The position numbers were made by a program, and so were the translations under genes. A stretch of DNA of 53,793 nucleotides from an uncultured Lacinutrix sp. (lineage in GTDB: Bacteria; Bacteroidota; Bacteroidia; Flavobacteriales; Flavobacteriaceae): contig NZ_CANMRQ010000024.1 in NCBI RefSeq assembly GCF_947500325.1, positions 1 to 53,793 on the forward strand. Direction: 5' to 3'. The notes under the pieces are model-generated. The model had not been told where the DNA came from. It did not search any database and worked only from the letters and a program-made list of their open reading frames with translations. Shown one piece after another: positions 51,401-53,793 of this stretch (position 1 is the stretch's first letter; each line of letters starts with the position of its first letter).

Positions 51401-53793
51401 CAGATTTAGGAACTGCTACTTCTCTTGAAATTTCTAATTCATTTAATGGTGATACTATTCAAGTAACCGCATTAGGGACTACACAAATAGGACCTTTCCC
51501 AATTGGTCAAAATGTAACAGCAATAGTTACTAATGAACAAAATACGAATTGTGTAATTAGTAGTCCTGTATTTAACTTACCTGCATGTCCTCCAGTAAAT
51601 GATGAGTGTTCAGCAGCAACACAACTTACAGCATCTGCAGATGAAACATGTAATAATACTAGTGCGACATTATTTGGAGCTACTGGTTCTACACAAACTA
51701 ATGATTGTGCTGGAACGGCAAATGATGATGTTTGGTTTGAGTTTACTGCAGTTTCAGAAACACATATGGTAATCTTATCTAATGTTACAGGCGTTGTAGT
51801 TCAAGGTTTATATGAAGGGACAGACTGTAATAGTTTAACCAACTTATCTTGTGAAGCTGGAGATAATAATACGGTTTCAGGCTTAACAATTGGCAACACT
51901 TATTATGTTAGAGTATTTACAAATGGAAGTGATGATTTTCAAAATGTTACTTTTGATATCTGCATTATTACTGTACCACCTCCAATTACTACAAGTATTA
52001 CACAATACACTGTAACAGAACTAGTAGAAGACGTTCTTGTAAATTCACCATGTTCTTCAATTTCAAATGTTACATCATCTACTGGTATTGATTTTGGCTC
52101 AGATAATGGTATTGGTTATTTTGAAGCTAATGGTTCTAATTTCCCTTTCGAAAGCGGAATTGTAATGACAACTGGTAATGCTAATAATGCCTCTGGCCCT
52201 GAAAGTGGCACCTTAAGTGATGGTGGTTTTAACTGGCCTGGAGATGCAGATTTAGAAGCTGAAATAGGATTAGCAAATACAAATAATGCTTCTATTATAG
52301 AATTTGATTTTGTTCCTTTTCAACAAGATATGTCTTTTGAGTTTATTTTCGCTGCTGAAGAATATGGTACATTCCAATGTGGCTTCTCTGATGCTTTTGC
52401 ATTCTTACTAACAGATACAGTAACAAATATAACTACTAATATTGCTCTTGTTCCAGGAACTAATATTCCAGTTTCTGTATTCTCAATTAGAGACATGGCA
52501 AACTTACCTGGTGGTCCTTGCGGCTCTTCATTTCCTGAATTTTTTGATTTCTATTCTGATGTTGATGATTTCCCTATTGGAATTGGTGAAAACCCTTTAT
52601 TAAGTCCTATTGATTTTAGAGGTCGCACTGTGCCATTAACAGCAATGGCAACAGTAGTTCCAAATAGAACATACCATATTAAATTAGTGGTTGCAGATGA
52701 TCAAGATACTGCTTTTGATTCAGCTGTATTCTTAAAAGCTGGAAGTTTTGAAATTGGTGAAGCAGATTTAGGAGAAGATATTTTATTATCTGGCGGAAAC
52801 GCAAATTGTGAAGGAGACGAAGTTATTTTAGATATAGGAGTACCGGTTGGTCCTAATGCAACTATAACATGGTACACCCTAAATAATGGTATTCAAGAAC
52901 CTATTCTAGATGAAAATGGAATTCCTGAAAGCGGAACCACTTTAGCTGTAACACAAACAAATAATTATATAGTTGAAATTGTTCTTAATGCTAATGCTTC
53001 TTGTTTCGTTATTGATGATGTTCTAGTGGAGTTTTTCCCTAATCCTGTTATACCAAATACGCTTCCAGATGTACTTGGATGTGATGTAGATAATACAGGT
53101 GTCGCTTTCTTTGACTTAACTGAAAATGATGCACTTATAATAGGAACTCAGACAGACTTAGTTATATCTTACTATTTAACGCAACAAGACGCTATGGATG
53201 GTATGAATCCTATAGCTAATCCAACGGCATACCAAACAGCTCCAATAACTATATATTATAGCGCTGAAAATGGAACTACAGGTTGCGCCAAAGTTGGTAC
53301 CTTTAACTTATCACTAGCTCCTAAACCGATTTTAGTACAAGCCGATGATATTTTAGGTTGTGATGATGACGAAGATGGAATTGCCAATTATGATTTAACA
53401 TTAAATGAAAGTACTATTGTTAATAATCAAACTGGTTTTATCTTTTCTTATTATAATAATTTAACAGATGCTGAAACAAGTATGAATGCTATAGCGAATC
53501 CATCAGATTTTGATGGTGGCGTTCAAACAGTATTTGTTAGAGTTGAAGATGCAGTAAATGGTTGTTTTGAAACAACAACATTCGAATTAACATTCGGCAT
53601 TGCACCAATGACATCTTTCGATCCAAATATTATCTACGAAGTCTGTCCAAATGCTACAGTTCCAATTATAGTAACAGCAACAGCAGATAACTATATGGAA
53701 TCTAATGTTACTATTACATGGTATAATGAAGGTGTTTTAGTGCCAGGACAAACAGATTTAAGTATCGATAATGTATTAACAGCAGGTACTTAT
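48499..53793 (+). CDS. Giant secreted multidomain protein, 3' end outside the window
   Basis: Open from ATG 48499 to the window edge, exactly 1765 codons without a stop. Signal peptide to about residue 21 (GLSAQ). Then jelly-roll-type units (TENFDASIPATW; TEDFENAGAIPVCW), three fibronectin III domains (181-270, 441-530, 709-800), a GEVED-like domain (NIWIDFNDDLVFDATE near 862), a pre-peptidase-like part (NDDVWFEFTA near 1075) and a choice-of-anchor L domain (about 1165-1420, with EFIFAAEEYGTFQCGFSDAF), followed by Ig-like repeats. This build is typical of type IX-secreted surface proteins of gliding flavobacteria; the sorting domain would lie beyond the edge. Probably an adhesin. Confidence 0.9.
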   Translation, partial: MKKIILLLFLCLGISFGLSAQTYLTENFDASIPATWTIDDAGGATGDSWISGQQGGANNLDGSNVAIVDSDANGNGVLLLETLTSPAFDTTGATSIFLDFDQFYNNGGGDSAVVEVWDGAAWNAVLTQTADVGGFGAPDQQHINITAYSNAAMQVRFVYNDADIWAWYWLIDNVQVYNATCANPDNLTFVSATDTTVNLSWTAGGTETDWEVAIQPQGTGAPTGAGTATSTNPYTGMGLTPATDYEAYVRADCGGDFSIWIGPINFTTECVTFTAPYTEDFENAGAIPVCWSMSGGEDWLFNNAGPNHVGNNGTLTGSTTSGNFYAVVDASGTDAPAVLTSPLVDISGLTTPSLTFYEISDNEGNANSTLDVEVWDGAAWNNVGTYDTNTSGWELKTIDLSALTITGDVQARFTFSEIITPGDFYDDIAIDDVTFDELPSCSNPSALTFVSATATTADLSWTAGGSETAWEIVVQPAGTGAPTGAGTAITNNPYTATGLTPVTDYEAYVRANCGTEFSIWLGPVNFTTECAPYTPDYIENFTTIPAACWDEADSGDATTGPGDIGAGSWNQDGFLNNGFDGAYSINLWLAAKSDWLLSPQFDLTGGPFQAEFDLGVMQFGSSTNPGTLGSDDIVQFLISTDNGATWTILETWDSTSVFPATGIHPVYDLTAYAGQIVQFGILGSEGTVDDAADNEAFIDNFRVRGIPTCAEPTDLASTNITLTSTEVSWTENGTSTVWNIEYGPTGFAQGTGTTVAGVTNPYIITGLTDNTSYDFYVQAECDPTNLSSFFGPHTFLTGYCESVPTSNDGDGVTNVTINTIAFPSLGDVTYEDQTSPVINVFQGVQANVLIDFATGFTYDTNIWIDFNDDLVFDATELVFQGESTNANPTTLDASFVVPITAPLGQHRMRIGTADSGQATPNPCYGGAFGVTLDFTVDIQQLTCDLPAANYTLVNDCDNSQIFIDVEVTDLGTATSLEISNSFNGDTIQVTALGTTQIGPFPIGQNVTAIVTNEQNTNCVISSPVFNLPACPPVNDECSAATQLTASADETCNNTSATLFGATGSTQTNDCAGTANDDVWFEFTAVSETHMVILSNVTGVVVQGLYEGTDCNSLTNLSCEAGDNNTVSGLTIGNTYYVRVFTNGSDDFQNVTFDICIITVPPPITTSITQYTVTELVEDVLVNSPCSSISNVTSSTGIDFGSDNGIGYFEANGSNFPFESGIVMTTGNANNASGPESGTLSDGGFNWPGDADLEAEIGLANTNNASIIEFDFVPFQQDMSFEFIFAAEEYGTFQCGFSDAFAFLLTDTVTNITTNIALVPGTNIPVSVFSIRDMANLPGGPCGSSFPEFFDFYSDVDDFPIGIGENPLLSPIDFRGRTVPLTAMATVVPNRTYHIKLVVADDQDTAFDSAVFLKAGSFEIGEADLGEDILLSGGNANCEGDEVILDIGVPVGPNATITWYTLNNGIQEPILDENGIPESGTTLAVTQTNNYIVEIVLNANASCFVIDDVLVEFFPNPVIPNTLPDVLGCDVDNTGVAFFDLTENDALIIGTQTDLVISYYLTQQDAMDGMNPIANPTAYQTAPITIYYSAENGTTGCAKVGTFNLSLAPKPILVQADDILGCDDDEDGIANYDLTLNESTIVNNQTGFIFSYYNNLTDAETSMNAIANPSDFDGGVQTVFVRVEDAVNGCFETTTFELTFGIAPMTSFDPNIIYEVCPNATVPIIVTATADNYMESNVTITWYNEGVLVPGQTDLSIDNVLTAGTY
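49039..49308 (+). repeat. Fibronectin III repeat unit 1 in the giant protein
   Basis: 90 codons from CANPDNLTF to FTTEC. Same length as unit 2 and very similar (WTAGG, TGAPTGAGTA, TDYEAYVRA). Marks an internal duplication. Confidence 0.8.
49819..50088 (+). repeat. Fibronectin III repeat unit 2 in the giant protein
   Basis: 90 codons from CSNPSALTF to FTTEC, near-copy of unit 1 at 49039. A third, more distant unit is at 50623-50898 (CAEPTDLAS onward). Confidence 0.8.

Overview
The window is low-GC DNA from a member of the Bacteroidota, most likely a marine Flavobacteriaceae. Evidence: promoters of the TAnnTTTG type, a BatA-E operon, an HmuY-type haem locus, a secreted giant protein with choice-of-anchor L and GEVED-like modules, and the short palindromic intergenic repeats common in that family. 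No tRNA, rRNA or CRISPR array was seen. Family names come from my own reading of motifs; no database was searched.

Layout. (1) 1-1085: the 3' end of a gene cut by mobile DNA, then an IS1-type transposase. (2) 1086-10346: a haem/iron acquisition region. A six-gene leftward operon (DUF6607-like, ankyrin, DUF2271, PepSY-flavodoxin reductase, two small Cys-containing proteins) diverges from a rightward TonB receptor and HmuY-like lipoprotein, with Fur-like operators between them and a Fur-family regulator downstream. (3) 10573-10752: a 59-residue double-glycine (RiPP-type) precursor with a cysteine-rich acidic core and no modification enzyme nearby. (4) 10874-16114: leftward carbonic anhydrase, SulP transporter, DUF2490 barrel, second SulP transporter and a small secreted or membrane protein, a likely bicarbonate uptake/hydration set. 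(5) 16175-25917: leftward bat operon (moxR, DUF58, DUF4381-like, batA, a flavin reductase, batB, batC, batD, batE). (6) 26124-30279: rightward run of aldo/keto reductase, SDR, HD hydrolase, phosphodiester glycosidase and AlbA_2 protein, the last four joined by ATGA overlaps. (7) 30287-30463: a gap with spaced direct repeats, a promoter-like box, a long stem and a terminator, possibly a small RNA. (8) 30487-34971: helix-hairpin-helix membrane protein, OmpA-type protein, ALDH7-type dehydrogenase and isoaspartyl peptidase. (9) 35097-48279: alpha-2-macroglobulin and penicillin-binding protein 1C, a usual pair, here separated by a 5-kb module (SH3 protein, two tandem membrane AraC regulators, a monooxygenase) bordered on both sides by related palindromic repeats. 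(10) 48499-end: the first 1765 codons of a giant secreted protein that runs off the window.

The most notable items are the orphan cysteine-rich RiPP-like precursor, the repeat-bordered module between the alpha-2-macroglobulin and pbpC genes with a decayed monooxygenase fragment, the duplicated AraC regulators with almost identical DNA-binding ends, and the candidate small RNA at 30351-30463.
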